Below are positions 1 through 10,199 of a stretch of DNA of 64,000 bases, piece by piece. Position 1 is the first letter of the stretch. Each line of letters begins with the position of its first letter. Made by a program: the position numbers and the translations under genes. The DNA comes from Selaginella moellendorffii (Eukaryota; Streptophyta; Lycopodiopsida; Selaginellales; Selaginellaceae). Under the pieces are notes generated by a model, which searched no databases, was not told the origin of the DNA, and worked only from the letters and a program-made list of their open reading frames with translations. The DNA lies in NCBI RefSeq assembly GCF_000143415.4, contig NW_003314291.1, forward strand, positions 835,650-899,649, read 5' to 3'.

Positions 1-201
1 TCTTCGAGTGTGTGTTGCATAGGTTCCTAGTCACCTTGAGCTGATATCGACAAAGCTCACCCGCCTGTAGTTCTACAGAGGGATGCTTGCATTGCAAAGC
101 TCCTTGAGAATTTTTAACTTGGAAAGTAAGTGTGCCATAAAGCTTTGCACATGAACTACTCATGTTCTGTTTTATTGCAGCTTTGGAAAACTGAGATAGT
201 A

Positions 202-1833
202 ATGGCTGCTTTACAAAATCCTCCAGAAACACTTTGGACCAGGAAAACATTTACGAAGCAGGAACAACACCAGGACATAGCGGTGCTGATAAATGCCTTG
301 AAGCAGTGCAGACGTTCAAAGGACCTGGAGAAGGGACGGAAAATTCATGCAGAAGCAATCGAAAGCGGCAGCATCTCGAACATTTACGTGTCAAACACTC
401 TGATCGACTTCTATGCAAAGTGTGGGAGCATGAACGAAGCTCGCAGTGTGTTCGACAAGCTGCAAGCCCGCGAAGTGGTGTCCTGGAATACTCTAGTGAT
501 GGGCTACGTGCGAAACGGACAGAGTGACCTCGGCTTGGATTTATTTTCAGCCATGCTGGCCGAGGGCTGTGCTCCAAACGGCAGAACTTTCGTTGCTGCG
601 CTCAAGGCTTGTCTCGGTCTGGCTGAGAACGAAGACGGCAAGAAGATCGACGGCAAATGGATGAAGGCTAGATCTCTGGAGCAAGTAATGGCACTTCATG
701 TCCTGGCTGTGAATTACGGGTGCGAGCTCGAACTTTTCGTGGCAAGCAGCCTGGTTGACGTTTATGCCAAGTGCGGGGCCTTGCGAGATGCTCAAAGAGT
801 TTTCGACAGGATGAAGTTTCGTGGGGTAGTTTCATGGACTGCTTTGATGCTCGGGTACATTGAAAGCGGGAAATCCGAAGTTGCCATGAAGCTATTTCCT
901 GGCTTGCTAGCACAGGGGTGTGGGACTGATGCTCGGGCTCTTGTTGCGGTGCTGAAAGCCTGCACCAATGTTGCTGCTCAAGAGGAAGGAACAAAAGCTG
1001 GCGATGGCAAGGTCGTGAAGTTGGTTCTTTTGGAAAGAGGCATGGCTATACACAGAAAGGTTTTGAGGAGTGGCACCTTGGATATCTTCGTCCTCAACAC
1101 GCTTGTGGACTTGTACGCTTCGTGTGGGAGCATGGTGGACGCTCAGAGAGTCTTCGATACAATGCCTCGACGTGATGCCGTGTCCTGGAACGTTTTGATG
1201 CTGGGCTACGTGCAAAACCAGGAGTTTGCTGCCGCTCTCAGCGTGTTCTCGCTCATGATGCAATCCCGGGACAGCACTCCAAACTACTTGACGTTTGTCG
1301 CTGGATTGAAGGCTTGTGGGAAGTTGATGGTTTCGGAGACTGGAAGACGAGTTCATGCGGAGCTTTGCAGGCGTGGCCTGGAGAACGATGCGGTTCTAGC
1401 AGCTTCACTGGTGGACTTTTATGGGAAGTCCGGAAGAATGGTGGATGCGGAGGTTGTGTTTGATGCTACCGTGAAAAGGGATGTTGTGACATGGACTGCT
1501 CTAGCAGTGGGCTACTGCCGGCAAGGAAACACCAAGCAAGTTCTTGAGATCTTCCACAGAATGCAAGAGAAAGGACTACAGCCTGACGGGATAATGTTTC
1601 TCTCCATCTTGACTGCGTGTAGTCACGCTGGTATGGTAAATGAGGCTAAGCTCCTTTTTGAAGTGATGCGGTCGAAGTATGGGGTCAGCCCGGACATTGA
1701 GCACTACCACTGTATGGCAGATCTATTGGGACGTGTAAGCCAAGTCGACGAAGCGGTGGATGTGGTAAAAACCATGCCCTTTAGAGCGAATGTTGTTACG
1801 TGGACCACGGTGCTGGGTGCTTGCCGGAAGTAA
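202..1833 (+). CDS. PPR protein, insert-bearing subfamily, truncated C-terminus
   Basis: This single-exon gene encodes about 540 residues of tandem pentatricopeptide repeats. PPR proteins bind organellar RNA one base per repeat and act in editing, splicing or stability. Repeats are recognisable by cores such as LIDFYAKCGSMNEARSVFD and VVSWNTLVMGYVRNGQ. Two long repeats carry an unusual inserted linker between helices (near residues 145-175 and 250-285) containing DGK...LE..MA(I/L)H; the same linker recurs in the PPR gene at 22936. The ATG at 202 was chosen because a likely 5'-UTR intron (126-180, gtaagt...ttgcag) lies just upstream. The protein stops at TTVLGACRK, exactly where an E domain should begin, and no E or DYW domain follows. 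Either it lost its tail, or it is a short family member. The debris downstream supports loss. Confidence 0.88.
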   Translation: MAALQNPPETLWTRKTFTKQEQHQDIAVLINALKQCRRSKDLEKGRKIHAEAIESGSISNIYVSNTLIDFYAKCGSMNEARSVFDKLQAREVVSWNTLVMGYVRNGQSDLGLDLFSAMLAEGCAPNGRTFVAALKACLGLAENEDGKKIDGKWMKARSLEQVMALHVLAVNYGCELELFVASSLVDVYAKCGALRDAQRVFDRMKFRGVVSWTALMLGYIESGKSEVAMKLFPGLLAQGCGTDARALVAVLKACTNVAAQEEGTKAGDGKVVKLVLLERGMAIHRKVLRSGTLDIFVLNTLVDLYASCGSMVDAQRVFDTMPRRDAVSWNVLMLGYVQNQEFAAALSVFSLMMQSRDSTPNYLTFVAGLKACGKLMVSETGRRVHAELCRRGLENDAVLAASLVDFYGKSGRMVDAEVVFDATVKRDVVTWTALAVGYCRQGNTKQVLEIFHRMQEKGLQPDGIMFLSILTACSHAGMVNEAKLLFEVMRSKYGVSPDIEHYHCMADLLGRVSQVDEAVDVVKTMPFRANVVTWTTVLGACRK

Positions 1834-1849
1834 ATTTCACTTGCGTTAT

Positions 1850-2460
1850 GTGATTTTGACGTGGAGATTACCGTCATGCAGAGTTCTTTTTATCAGCAAA
1901 GGAAGGTATTCCTTCGGGTCTCCAAAGAGAAGCGAGGGACATACTTATCCAATTATCTAAGTGAGCTACTCGTCAAGCCAAGGTCAAAAAGGTGCTAGAG
2001 AAACAATCAGGTTTCTGAAATGTGGAGAGGAGTGGTTTCAGCTATGAGCTTTTGAGTTTTCCGTGATTAACTGGAGCACTTTAGTCGTGCTAGCAGCAAA
2101 CCCGCACAGGAGAAGCTGAAGGCCTTTAGAAGCATTTCCCATATGAAAACCTATGGAAGTATGGGGAGTGTTTGACAAGGTAGAACACGATGTGATCTCA
2201 TGAATAGAGTATGCTCAGAATACACAGCCTGGAGTTATTTGCAACAATGGCTTTCCAACAGCATTCAGCCAAAACTCGCTGAGCGTCCGCTGTTGAGAAG
2301 AGTATTTAGCTCTCCCTTGAGAAGCCTTCACAGGCCAAGCTTCTGTGAACTCCTGTTTCTCTGCTAGCCATGCACGGTCATAGTGAGCAGATTTTAACAA
2401 GCCTTCCTCAGGTGTTGGTTTATTTATCAGCTGAATGTGACTTCAGTAGTCTAGCTTTTG
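1850..2460. pseudogene. Scrambled PPR-gene debris, partly inverted
   Basis: This stretch has no long reading frame but resembles the PPR gene at 22936 and its 5' flank. On the plus strand, 1910-2130 parallels 22730-23100: both contain tccaaagagaa, a later tgaaatgtgg and aacccgcacaggagaa. At 2150-2200 a plus-strand remnant resembles tgtggaagtatgg...gtgtttgacaag of that gene. From about 2215 to 2400 the match switches to the minus strand, where a 61-codon frame contains AWLAEKQEFTEA, close to AWLAEKEEFTEA in the intact gene. The segment is therefore a decayed PPR copy with an internal inversion near 2210. The comparison was made by eye. Confidence 0.7.
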
Positions 2461-3568
2461 AGTCTCCACCATCCCAAAGTTGAGAGGGGACCACAACCAT
2501 TAGGAAACTTGCAAACAATCGAGTCATATGGACGTGACTGGTCAACTTCTAACAGTTCTCGAGTTTTACAAATAAATTTATTTATTCAATTCTATCTAAT
2601 AAACACTGCTTAGTGGCATATTACTAAGTTAAAATCATTTTAATTTTTAGGAATATAATAAAATTATTATTATTAAAATGCATTTTTGTTTTATCAACAA
2701 TTTTTTGATTTCCATATCAAATAATACTGCACAAAAAATTAGTTTAAATTATAATATAAGAATATACAAGGGCACATTCACAAATACGTAAAATTGTAAG
2801 ACTTTTGTTTAATAATATTAACTATAACTTTTTTGTCAAAATCAAATGTTTATAATTATTCTTGGATCACAAAAACTGAGTCATATATTCATGTTAGCAT
2901 AGCATTATTAATTTTAATTTAATTTATGTTTTAGATTCTTTATAATTAAAAGAAACAGTGGTAAAAAAGTAATTTAAGCTATATATACTAAATATCAAGA
3001 TAGTGTAAAAAATTTAAGCCAACTAAGAAAATTTATAATTTATTTATTAAATAGTTATTTTTAATTTGATTTATTTTTTGAAATTGTTTTGGCTAAAATT
3101 TTAGATGAGATGCATAAATGCATGTAAATAGTGATGAAATTTCAAGAATGTAGATTATTTTATTCCACATAATCAACAACCATCATATCAATCTTCTATA
3201 ATTCTTTAAAATCAAATAGCATAAATTATTTGTTATATAAATTATGAATTACAAAATAATAATAATTTTAAAAAATCAACAACAAAATGGGTATGAAAGG
3301 AGTATTTTGTACTTAATAATAATTTCTCCTTTTGTCCTCCTATTTTTAAATATCTTTAAAAATTAAAAACTATTAAATATTAACTTCAGGAAATTAATCT
3401 CATTAATTGTCTAGGGTTTATAGGATTAGGGTTTGGATATTTTGTGTGAAGAGGGGGAAATGCGCGATCGATCGGAGCAGGGGCGAGGAGGGACTGGATG
3501 TTAGGCAGCAGGGCCGCCAGCAGGAAAATGCTTTGGTCCAGATTTGGGCCTGGATCGGGCTGAGCATT
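2461..3568. other. AT-rich intergenic block without genes
   Basis: From about 2540 to 3400 the sequence is strongly AT-rich, with runs such as taataataattttaaaaaat, unlike the genic DNA on either side. I see no reading frame of note, no terminal repeats and no RNA gene. It could be a matrix-attachment-like spacer or a fully decayed element. The part from 3400 onward is probably promoter and 5' leader of the next gene. Confidence 0.6.
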
Positions 3569-5557
3569 ATGATGTATAGCGCATGGATTGGGTTCCAGCG
3601 CGCGAGCAGATGCCCGGATCGGGAGATTACCATCGCCAATTCGATCCTAGCTGCGATCAATGCGCTGATAGCTATTGCGGCATTTTCACAGGCAGGGCAA
3701 AATTTTTCCTTCCGCAGTTTTCTCTCTTTAATCAAACAAAACTCTCGCAGCTTCTTCGATTGTACTTGTATACTCTGCCATTGCGGTGGACACGGCAAAA
3801 GGTATGCCTGTATTCTTCTCTCGATCACTGTTTTTCCCTTCCAGGTTTTTCATTGTTTGATTGGCGTGGCGAGTCTTGGTACGCTTGTTAGCTAGTGTAA
3901 AATCCTTGCGTTACACAGGTTTTGGACAGGATATTGTCTATATTTCGTGCTAAACGTGATTGCACCCTGCCAAGGATGGTATTGCTGGAAGCATGCGTGT
4001 GGATTTATAGCCATGGGTACGTCTTTAATGTGTGTGCTTGGCTCGTTTTACTGACAACGAGTGTTTCTTTATTGATGCAGCTGTTCCTCAGATACTGTTT
4101 CTTGCTACCTTCTTGCTGTTGTTATCGTTCTGGTACGCTTCCTTTTGTCTAGTGTATCGAGAAACTTATCCTCTATCAGGGTGGATCTTTGTCATCAAGC
4201 CACAGATAAGGAAGAGGAGGAGGATGACGAGGAAGAAACTGATGGAGCTCAAGCACAGGCTACAGTCGGCAAGGATCCCAAAGTCCCAGTGCACACGGAC
4301 AAGCATCGCCGCTGTTGTCATTGGTGGAGATCCAGAATTCATGGCCGTCAGAAGTTTGTGATAGCGGTGAGTTTCCAAGTTACTTGGGTATTTGGTACTA
4401 ACTTGAATTATTTTTGAAGGTTGTGATGCTGATATTCATGATCACCTTAGTCTGTGCAATTCTGATATGGATCGGGATGGGGGACAACTTCATAGACTCT
4501 GGGACTGTTGCCGAGGTGACAAATAATTATTGGTCCATGCTGCGTTGACATGATACTTGCTTGCAGATCTACTCGGATATGCTTGCCATTGTTATTTTTT
4601 TGTCCGGTGGGGGCCTGGCAGGATATGGTATGAGGGTTCCTTTCGGGAACCGTATGTTCTAATCAAGGCTTTTCCAGGACTTGCATTATATACAAGGATG
4701 AGCAGGCTGCGTGTTGGAAAGACATCAGCAGAGTTACAAAAGGTTTGAATCTTTTTCGTTTTCTGGAAATATGAGGGGAAACTCTCAAGTTTATTTGCTC
4801 TCAGGTAGCAGGGTTGGCAGTCGTATCGGTGCTGTGCTTCTCCATACGTGCTCTTTTCATTCTTTTGGGCGTAAGTCCTGATTCCACTTTGTGCGACATC
4901 AGCTATGGTGGGCCTATTTTGCAGGTGTTTAAAATTCGCAGCCGATACACGTCCGTAGTATTCTTTCTGTATTCATTCATAGGTATGGATGCATTTCAGA
5001 AGTAATCTTTGATGGTTTGCGGTTTGTTGTTTAGGTGAAGTGATACCTTGCGTGGTGGTGCTCTGGGTGATGAGGAATAATCCGTCACGACTGAGCAGTA
5101 CGCAGAGTCGGCGGTCCGTGACCTCGGTTTCCGGCTATCAGCAAGCTTTAGCGCAAGAACAGGCACTTCTGCAGCAGTGGATAGTTCCGGATGATATGGA
5201 GTCGATCATTGTGGCGTCTAGCAGAAGCAGGAGGAGCAAGTCTGGAAGAGTAGCCGATTCTTCAGAGGTACGAATGTTGTGTTTTTGCTCTCTCATCCAT
5301 CAAGCTCCACTTGCATTTTACTTTCCAGGGAAGCACAAGCAATTCTGGCTAAATAAAAGCAGCGGTGTAAATACCGATTCTTTCATTTGTAATTCAGGAA
5401 TTTGGCTCTGTGCCTCTGTTTTGTGGAGCTGCTGGTAACTCCTACATTCTTTTCTCCAGGACGCCTATCGCAAGCACGCAAAGTGCCATGTCTAAAAGAG
5501 ATGCGAAAGCTTTCATTGAGAGGATCACCAGCGGAAAAAGTCAGTGTAAGTCAATAA
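3569..5557 (+). CDS. THH1/TOM1/TOM3-family (DUF1084-type) multi-pass membrane protein
   Basis: About twelve short exons join into a seven-helix-like membrane protein. Splicing by frame continuity gives a start MMYSAWIGFQ, then helices including NSILAAINALIAIAAFSQ, FLATFLLLLSFW followed by VDLCHQATDKEEEEDDEEE, then VMLIFMITLVCAILIWIGMG, AGLAVVSVLCFSIRALFILL and VVFFLYSFIGEVIPCVVVLW. The helix order, the acidic loop after VDLCHQ and the RWTRQK motif match the plant TOM1/THH1 family, host membrane proteins of the tonoplast/endomembranes. The first intron (3692-3750) appears to use a GC donor, since both flanking exons join in frame there. The 3' end is uncertain: two more exons (from about 5399 and 5460) can extend the basic tail to a TAA at 5557, but a strong donor at 5546 could continue it. 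Confidence 0.75.
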
Positions 5558-5647
5558 AAAGTCAAGAAGTAAATGAAAGTCAATGGTATTGAAAGTTGTC
5601 TTGCTTCATTTAACTCATTCGCTGAGAGCCAAGAAGCACACTCACAC

Positions 5648-5937
5648 AATGTAAGAGCGCTGAAAAGCTCCAGGCGGTGTCCGAAATGCCCCACCTGCAA
5701 AAGGAGACCGTGCACAATGGAGCTGGGACTCGGCCGAGATGGACGAGACGCTGGCAGTGTGCCACATCACGCGCCTCTCCGACGCCGAGAGGAGCGCGTG
5801 TGCTGGGACGCTGGGTTGGGATGGTGCGCGGGAGCAACTGGATTGCATGGTTGATTTTGCTCGCCAGCAGCTGCTCTCGACTGGATCAGCTGGAATTGTT
5901 AGCCTTGCGTCGCTTGACAAGACGAGGAGGTGAGTGA
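5648..5937 (+). other. Unassigned GC-rich open stretch downstream of the TOM1-like gene
   Basis: All three plus frames are open over much of 5677-5937. One starts MSEMPHLQKETVHNG; another, from 5739, starts MDETLAVCHITRLSDAERS and ends at 5933. This may be a last exon of the upstream membrane-protein gene, reached from the donor at 5546 through the acceptor near 5670, or a small separate gene. I recognise no family. Confidence 0.2.
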
Positions 5938-6034
5938 ACACTTGGAGCGCATACTCCATAAACCAAGTTTTTCAACGATTGTTACACAAAGTTCTTCCAC
6001 TTCTTAAGGTTGTATCCTTCGTTTTTGTTTCCCT

Positions 6035-6840
6035 TTGCTAGTGAGTTCTGAGTTGCCTGCACGCAACACCATCGCATGGATTATTGCAGAGATCTTGTTT
6101 CACAGAATGCTTACCTCCGACGTGGTTTCCACGACTGCTATGTTATCAGCATATGCCCAAAGCGGGCATATTCTTAAATCTAACAGATTGTTTGAGAGAA
6201 TGCCCGAATGGAACTTGGTCTCCTGGAATGTGATGCTCGCTGCTCACACCCAAAGTTTCCATTCCTTGGAAGTGAAGAGTCTCTTCAAATCAATGCCAGT
6301 CATGGATTTGGTGTCATGGAATGAATGGAAGCTCTCTGGAAGAAGCAAGGCAAGTCTTCGAAGTCATGCCAGAAAGAAGTATAGTTTCCTGGAACACTCT
6401 TCTTTCCTCGTTCGCGCAGCACGGGCATTTAGAAGAGGCCAAGCAATTTTTCTCGGCAATGCCGGAGCACGACTTGAAGGCCTGGAACTCGATCCTCTCG
6501 GGCTCCGCGAACTTTGAGAACTTTCGCGAGATACTGCGCCTCTTTGGAGCAATGCCTGCGAGAGATTTGATATCCTGGACTGTTCTCCTTCCAGAATGGT
6601 TTCGTCGATCGAGCCACCAAGATCCTGGAGCGGATGGAGCAGCGATGCCTGGAGCGTGATGCTCGCTGGCCTTGCTCACGGCAGCTACTTCCACCGAGCT
6701 ATAGAGACGTTCCACTCGATCAAAACCACGTCTACACCTGACGAGACGTGCTTTGTGCTGGCCCTGCTAGCTTGCGGCCACGCCGGGAGAGTGCGCTGCT
6801 TCGTCTCGATGAGCTTGGATTTTAAAACGCGCCTGTGTTG
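6035..6840 (+). pseudogene. PPR pseudogene with frameshifts
   Basis: Three overlapping plus frames each hold good PPR repeats, so the reading frame is broken at least twice. The first frame (to about 6330) has AMLSAYAQSGHILKSNRLFE and ERMPEWNLVSWNVMLAAHTQ. The second (about 6321-6600) has QVFEVMPERSIVSWNTLLSS and HGHLEEAKQFFSAMPEHDL. The third (about 6596-6830) has WSVMLAGLAHGSYFHRAIE and ends in LALLACGHAGRV. The order of repeats is normal, so this is one former gene. Its MPE-type repeats match the subfamily of the intact gene at 40967 rather than that of the gene at 202. No intron signals explain the frame changes. Confidence 0.8.
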
Positions 6841-6963
6841 TTTCCAAGATTTCTGTTGGAAGAAGTCCCGATGCATATGGGCTTTCAGTTCTGTCTATCC
6901 ATTTTCTGGCTATCAGGAGAGATTTCCCGCCTGGCACTTAGGGTTTTTGGTCTGGAGAATCTC

Positions 6964-8839
6964 ATGGCGCTGGCGCTCGAAGAGCAAGATAGATCGATTG
7001 CTGGCGGAAATTTCATGGTGGAGGCTGCTCGATTCTGGCCGCGGTGCCATGGCGATGCTCGATGCCGGTGCTGCGATGACGAGGCTCGATTCCGGGATGT
7101 CTGGCCGTGCCGCGATGGTGAGGGTCGATTCCGGCCGCCGTGCGATGGCGATGATCGCCCGTTCGATGGCGATGATCGCTGCTTCCAGCCGCCGTGCGAT
7201 GGCAAGGCTCGATTCCGGGATGTCTGGCTGTGCCGCGATGGTGAGGGTCGATTCCGGCCGCCGTGCGATGGCGATGATCGCTGCTTCCAGCCGCCGTTCG
7301 ATGGCGATGATCGCTGCTTCGAGCTGCCGTGCGATGGCGATGCTCGATTCCGGGATGTCTGGCCGTGCCGCGATGGTGAGGGTCTATTCCGGCCGCCGTG
7401 CGATGGCGATGATCGCTGCTTCCAGCCGCCGTTCGATGGCGATGATCGCTGCTTTGAGCTGCCGTGCGATGGCGAGGCTCGATTCCGGGATGTCTGGCCG
7501 TGCCGCAATGGTGAGGGTCGATTTCGGCCGCCGTGCGATGGCGATGATCGCTGCTTCCAGCCACCGTGCGATGGCAAGGCTCGATTCCGGGATGTCTGGC
7601 TGTGCTGCGATGGTGAGGGTCGATTCCGGCCGCCGTGCAATGGCAATGATCGCTGCTTCCAGCTGCCGTGCGATCGCTGCTTCCGACCGTGCTGCAAGGT
7701 TTGGATGTTTGCTCCTGCCACAAACACCATCCAGGTGAGTACTGTTATTAGTTTTTTAATATAGTAATGCTTATGTGTGCTTTTCAATACTTTATAGGGC
7801 AACCAGGCAAAACATGATTCCACTCTACTAGAGATTGCTCCTGTTACAAAGGCCTTCCAGGTATTTTCTTTATTTTCGCAGATTTTTAATAGTAATGTTT
7901 AATCACATGTTTTATAACAGGTGGATCCTAAGCCAGGTGGATCCTAAGCCAGGACGTCTTTTTCCAGACAGGTTTATTTATATTACATTGTTGTTATTGA
8001 TAGTATTGATTACTCTTTTTTTTTTCAGATCAAATTCTTTTAAAAGCAACACAATTATTCTTGGATTTGTTTGGGATCACGGAAACTATGTAATATGTTC
8101 AGGTTAGTTTTAAATTATTAATGGAGTTATAGTTTTAACAATTTATGTTTTAGATTCCCGTCAAGTGATGGTGAATTCAAGATGTCAGGATAAAAATGCA
8201 ATTAGGAAGAAGAAGGTGGTAAAATTGAGGATTGGTAAACAAGAGGAATATCACGAATATCAAGATGGAGCAGAAAAATTAATTTAACCAAGGCAATCTC
8301 CATTTACTACTATTGGTTTCTCTGGTAAGACTTTTCTATTTTAAATGTTTGGTTTGTAAATTTTGTTTTTTTAGGTAATGGCTCTGGGATAGCTAAGGCT
8401 TTGGAAGAAATTAAAAAGATGAATGGAGATGCTGGTGATATCTCAAAAAGGTTATGTGCTTTACTCAACAAAGAATCATGGAAGATAGACATAATGGTAG
8501 TTGGTTATATTGGACGAGGTAATTTTAGTTTATTTGTTATTTAAATTCTAATAATTTGACTTTTTTTCAGTGGCAAAGCTATTTCTCATTGTCGAGACAG
8601 AGCCAAAGAAATGGGTGGTAAAGGAAGTGAAGGAAGGGTGTATTGGCTCTGGAACTCCCTATGCTTTACCAGTTTTGAGGAGATCTCTTCACCGAGCCCG
8701 TGATATCAACGAGAAGACAGCTGCACAGATCGCTCTCAACGCTACTAGTGTTGCAATCGACAATGATCCTAACTGTGGCTATCCCATGAAGTGTATTGTT
8801 TTTGGGAAGATCGGGCACAACAGAGAGTATAAACAATGA
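6964..8839 (+). pseudogene. Divergent proteasome-beta/HslV-like Ntn-hydrolase gene, one in-frame stop
   Basis: Exons 6964-7734, 7798-7860, 7937-7971, 8029-8102, 8154-8324, 8375-8518 and 8571-8839 join in one frame across six GT-AG introns. The C-terminal third looks like a proteasome beta or HslV fold. TIILGFVWDHG...CSDSR resembles the Thr1 strand and Asp17-Ser-Arg. AIRKKKVVKL sits where Lys33 is expected, FTTIGFSGNGSG resembles the Gly47 turn, and CIGSGTPYALPVLRRSLHRA resembles the Ser129 segment, followed by a DPNCG motif. The first exon is the minisatellite and is not proteasome-like. A single TAA at 8285-8287 interrupts the frame inside an otherwise good exon, and I found no alternative splice that removes it. 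It may be a young pseudogene, a sequencing error or a read-through. The family call rests on motif order only. Confidence 0.5.
7030..7700. repeat. Frame-preserving minisatellite, ~102-135 bp units with a 33-bp subrepeat
   Basis: The 18-mer cgattccgggatgtctgg recurs at about 7087, 7210, 7345, 7480 and 7582. Spacings are 123, 135, 135 and 102 bp, all multiples of three. Within units a 33-bp subrepeat (gcgatggcgatgatcgctgc plus 13 bases) is added or dropped. In the frame that joins the downstream exons, the array encodes a Cys/Asp/Arg-rich peptide built from CDGDDRCFQPP and FRDVWPCRDGEGRFRPP. Because units are multiples of three and lack stops, at least four of the six frames are open. Openness alone therefore proves nothing. 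Confidence 0.92.
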
Positions 8840-9282
8840 GAGTCTACAGTGGAGTACTTTGTACCAGTCTTCTGGTAAGTTTTTTTTTATACTTCATGAT
8901 TCTTATTGGTTATTAATGTTACAGACTACAAACGTTACTGGAAATTGTAAATTCACGAAGTGATTGTTCGCGCTGAGCATTGTCAGTGCATGATGGGATT
9001 GGGTTCAGGACGATTACTGCGCTGGGCAGTTGTGAAATTACATCTTAACCCTTTGAGAGGATGAAAAAGTGGGTGTATAGCGAAACTCAGCCATTTTACT
9101 AAAAACGACACTTGAATAACTTGCTTTTTCCTGGTTGGCCATGCGCTGTTCTCACTATATATTAGAGGCCATATTTAAAAAATATATGTCGCTAAAACAA
9201 AAAGTTTCAAATGTCCTAGATGTTGAACTTGGAGCATTAACACTTGGAGCATTAACCTCATGCAAAGAATCAAACAGAAACT
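8840..9282. other. Intergenic, no gene seen
   Basis: Between the proteasome-like locus and the DENR stop codon I see only short unsupported frames. This should hold the 3' ends of two convergent transcripts. Confidence 0.5.
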
Positions 9283-10199
9283 TCAGCACGCAGGAACCTT
9301 CTTTCCATCCTCAATGAAGTAAATAGCTGACTCAGGGATCTGTATAATCAAATCGATTTAGCACATAGCATGAGAAAAACGTAGCTTACATTCTGCCATG
9401 TTTCTGTGATGAACTCTACGATATCTAGTAGAATGTCTCCTTGCACATCGATTTGCTCTTTCTCGGTAGGACCCTAGTCATCCAGAGAAAAAGGAACTTA
9501 TCTTCAAATTCAAGCAGGCCCGAGGGAATACAAACCTTCACGACCGAAGCACCGCTTGCAAACTTCTTTCCAAGTTTCTTCGAAGCGTCAGCAAGCTTGA
9601 CACCTACATTACAATGTCGAGAGATCAAAACAAAAGCAATAGAAGCTGCCTACCAAACATGTCGAGGCCTTTGATCGTTGTCAAGCACTTTCTCTTGTTC
9701 CTGGTAACTCTCTCTACCAACACTTCAAGCTTTTCCTGCACACAACATCGTAAAGAACTTCCAAAATCACAAAAGTTCTCACCTTCTTTTTTATCTTTCC
9801 TCCTGGCAACCTCTTGATCTCCTCCTCTACACGTAGAACAGAAAAAAACGAGTTAAAAAAAAAAAAACACAGCTCTAGAGCAAGAGCATGGATTACCTTG
9901 CGTTTTAGAGCTATTCCCCACATCCGATACTGTCATTCCTCCCAGCTGCTGAGCAATCTTCTCTGTAAGGAAACAAAGAAACAGAGCAAAGATTTAAGCC
10001 TCTAGAAGAAAAAAAAAACGCTTTACGCTGCCTTTCACAAGCTCGGGGTACAAATCCGAGGCATTCTCCACAAGCCATGGCTTGCATTTCTCGAAATCCG
10101 GCCCAAACTCGCAGTACTCCGGTGGCAAGCTACACACTGCTGAAACAAAATCACGAATCGCGCGAATCTACAAGAGAACATACCTCCGCAATACAGCAT
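9283..10199 (-). CDS. DENR: Density-regulated protein (DENR/TMA22), translation re-initiation factor
   Basis: Seven exons on the minus strand encode a DENR homologue of about 180 residues. DENR pairs with MCT-1 on the 40S subunit, recycles it and promotes re-initiation after upstream ORFs. Exon 1 (10199-10184) begins MLYCG and joins VCSLPPEYCEFGPDFEKCKP, the N-terminal zinc-binding region with conserved cysteines. Then come KIAQQLGG, EEIKRLPGGKIKKK, and the C-terminal SUI1-like domain: TRNKRKCLTTIKGLDMFGVK, ADASKKLGKKFASGASVVK, GPTEKEQIDVQGDI and IPESAIYFIEDGKK. Every junction is in frame. The start is the ATG at 10199; an upstream in-frame GTG codon is not needed. Its promoter is shared with the cystatin gene. 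Confidence 0.95.

Noticed and set aside
2540-3400. Possible organellar DNA insertion or LTR element
   Set aside because: Only base composition suggests it; no organelle genes, terminal repeats or polyprotein traces were found.
7030-7700. CRISPR-like array
   Set aside because: Units are contiguous variants of one sequence, without unique spacers, in a plant nuclear context.
6596-7738. 380-codon plus frame from the PPR pseudogene into the repeat
   Set aside because: It links a frameshifted PPR end to the minisatellite in a frame that does not join the downstream exons.
6885-7823. 312-codon minus-strand frame through the minisatellite
   Set aside because: The repeat has stop-free units with lengths divisible by three, so several frames are open by construction. 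No conserved domain and no splice continuity on that strand.
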